From positions 62,001 through 126,000 of the forward strand of contig JAKSLY010000001.1 of assembly GCA_024400955.1 (NCBI GenBank): a stretch of DNA of 64,000 nt, read 5' to 3'. This stretch comes from Treponema sp. (lineage in GTDB: Bacteria > Spirochaetota > Spirochaetia > Treponematales > Treponemataceae). Positions 62,667 to 64,000 of the stretch are shown here, piece after piece. Below the pieces are notes generated by a model. The model had not been told where the DNA came from and ran no database searches. It worked only from the letters and a program-made list of their open reading frames with translations. Both the position numbers and the translations under genes were made by a program. Numbering within the stretch: position 1 is the stretch's first letter; each line of letters begins with the position of its first letter.

Positions 62667-62679
62667 TGGTTATTTTGAA

Positions 62680-63510
62680 TTACTGTCCAAGGAGGAACAT
62701 GTTAACAGAAGCAAGTTCGAGCTTTGTTCCAAGTTCCTTTCCAACTGCATCAAGTCTCTGTGCAATTGTCATCTTGTCATCTTCAACTGAAGACTGGTCG
62801 AGAAGGCTAACTTCACCGAGTGTCTTGTTGATCTTTCCTTCAAGAATCTTTGCCTTAGCAGCTTCTGGCTTAGAAGCCATCTTTTCATCAGCATTCATCT
62901 GGGCAATGAAGATTTCCTTCTGTTCGTCGATGTAGCTCTGTGGAACATCTTCCTTCTTAACGTATGCTGGCTTGTATGCAACCTGTGCCATACAGCAGTC
63001 TGTTGCAAGAGCTTCTGCCTTTGGATCAGCAGAACCGTTGATGATTACGATGGCAGCAGACTTGAAGTCGCTGTGTACGTAGATTCCACGGGCTGCATTA
63101 GCTGGAACTTCAATAATCTGTACCTTTGATACAGACATGTTTTCACGTGTACGTGTAGCAAAGTCGAGGAGAACGTCAGAAAGTTCCTGTTCTACCTTTG
63201 TGTATCCCTTTTCAAAAATAAGGTCGAGGATCTTTTCGCCGGCTTTCTTGAAGTCTTCGTTGTTAGAAACAAAGTCTGTTTCGCAGCAGAGTTCTGCAAT
63301 AGCAATCTTGTTTCCAACCTGACGAACAAAGATGTGTCCTTCAGCAGTTGCACGTTCTGAACGCTTTGCAACTGCAGCAAGTCCCTTTTCCTTAAGGAGT
63401 TTCATTGCTGCTTCGAAGTCTCCGTTTGTGTCATCGAGAGCCTTCTTACAGTCCATCATTCCAGCTCCAGTTGTTTCACGGAGCTTCTTAACCATAGACA
63501 TATCTGCCAT
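62680..63510 (-). CDS. tsf: elongation factor Ts
   Basis: A 276-residue nucleotide-exchange factor for EF-Tu. The N-terminal UBA-like domain 'VKKLRETTGAGMMDCKKALDDTNGDFEAAMKLLKEKG' and 'ELCCETDFVSNNEDF' are diagnostic. AAGGA lies 8 nt before the ATG. It is 11 nt downstream of rpsB. Confidence 0.97.
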   Translation of the reverse strand: MADMSMVKKLRETTGAGMMDCKKALDDTNGDFEAAMKLLKEKGLAAVAKRSERATAEGHIFVRQVGNKIAIAELCCETDFVSNNEDFKKAGEKILDLIFEKGYTKVEQELSDVLLDFATRTRENMSVSKVQIIEVPANAARGIYVHSDFKSAAIVIINGSADPKAEALATDCCMAQVAYKPAYVKKEDVPQSYIDEQKEIFIAQMNADEKMASKPEAAKAKILEGKINKTLGEVSLLDQSSVEDDKMTIAQRLDAVGKELGTKLELASVNMFLLGQ

Positions 63511-63521
63511 TTTAATTTTCC

Positions 63522-64000
63522 TTATTTTGTGTAGTTGTCTTCGTCGAGAAGTTCGCTTTCTTTCTTGTCAGCATCAACATCTTCAGACTTTGCTTCTGTT
63601 GGCTGGTAGTTAGAATAGTCAACGATTTCTTCATCTTCCTTCTTTGTAGAAGCATCTGTTGTAACTTCGTCTTCGTCACCGAGTGTGTCGATGATCTTGA
63701 GACCTGTTTCATTGTCTGCTTCGATAACTGCGTTAGCAATGATTGATGTAAAGAGGGAAATAGCGCGGATAGCGTCATCGTTACCTGGAATTGGGTAGTC
63801 GATACCTTCTGGGTTACAGTTTGTATCAACGATAGCGATGATTGGGATACCCATTCTGCGTGCTTCTGCAACAGCAATCTGTTCCTTGTGTGTATCGATG
63901 ATGAATACGGCACCTGGAAGTTCCTTCATGTCCTTCATTCCGCCGTAGTTCTTTGTAAGCTTTTCCTTTTCCTTGAGGAGGGCAGCAACTTCCTTCTTTG
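63522..64000 (-). CDS. rpsB: ribosomal protein S2, 5'-truncated by the window edge
   Basis: The last 159 residues of S2; the reading frame stays open to the window end ('[22 protein letters not shown]' precedes the internal Met). '[67 protein letters not shown]' is unmistakable. It ends in an unusually long acidic tail of about 60 residues rich in Asp/Glu/Lys. Confidence 0.96.
   Translation of the reverse strand, partial: KKEVAALLKEKEKLTKNYGGMKDMKELPGAVFIIDTHKEQIAVAEARRMGIPIIAIVDTNCNPEGIDYPIPGNDDAIRAISLFTSIIANAVIEADNETGLKIIDTLGDEDEVTTDASTKKEDEEIVDYSNYQPTEAKSEDVDADKKESELLDEDNYTK

Overview
The window looks like a chromosomal segment of a treponeme-type spirochaete. Four things support this. 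The motility block contains spirochaete-specific genes (flbB, flbD, a FliY-type switch protein, and fapA beside fliA). The hook protein has the single Cys178 and Lys165 used for lysinoalanine cross-links in Treponema denticola. The V-type ATPase operon has the reduced order E-DUF2764-A-B-D-I-K. The order of the rnf and uppS-cdsA-dxr-rseP neighbourhoods, as I recall it, matches Treponema pallidum. No tRNA, rRNA, CRISPR array, transposase or phage gene was seen.

Layout. 1-2.0 kb (minus): a RluA-type pseudouridine synthase and a P-loop/Asp23-like protein. 2.0-10.7 kb (plus): a DUF212 membrane protein, an unknown membrane protein, a complete but strongly diverged rnfCDGEAB cluster, and a GH57-like protein without its catalytic Glu. 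10.7-14.3 kb: a 90-bp palindromic repeat, then femAB-like and metG on minus. 14.3-16.1 kb: hexokinase and guanine deaminase. 16.2-39.9 kb: the motility block in two parts, flbB-fliK-flgD-flgE and flbD-motA-motB-fliL-fliM-fliY-fliO-fliP-fliQ-fliR-flhB-flhA-flhF-flhG-orf-fliA-fapA-orf-orf. They are separated by a structured non-coding stretch and rpoZ-miaA. 40-48.5 kb: aldose 1-epimerase and the V-ATPase operon. 48.6-50.9 kb: ispG and a repeat-helical exported protein. 50.9-56.2 kb (minus): a surface-glycan group (two glycosyltransferases, a WbaP-like phosphoglycosyl transferase, an outer-membrane barrel). 56.3-64.0 kb (minus): an exported beta-propeller-like protein and rpsB-tsf-frr-uppS-cdsA-dxr-rseP.

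Functional picture. flbB to flgE and fliL onward each carry a convincing sigma-28 promoter, and sigma-28 (fliA) is encoded in the same block. Rotor K has the Thr/Gln/Gln/Glu set of sodium-binding V-ATPases. The Rnf proteins keep fold and gene order, but the membrane cysteines, the flavinylation motifs and the RnfC nucleotide/FMN loop are degenerate, so this may be an Rnf-derived complex with altered or lost electron transfer.

The most striking genome-scale pattern is at the starts of first genes. At least seven genes have a -10 box ending 6-8 nt before the start codon and no usable Shine-Dalgarno sequence, which predicts leaderless mRNAs. Other genes, mostly within operons, have clear GGAG-type sites. 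Several operons are punctuated by strong hairpins (flgD/flgE, fliY/fliO, atpI/atpK and after atpK, tsf/frr).
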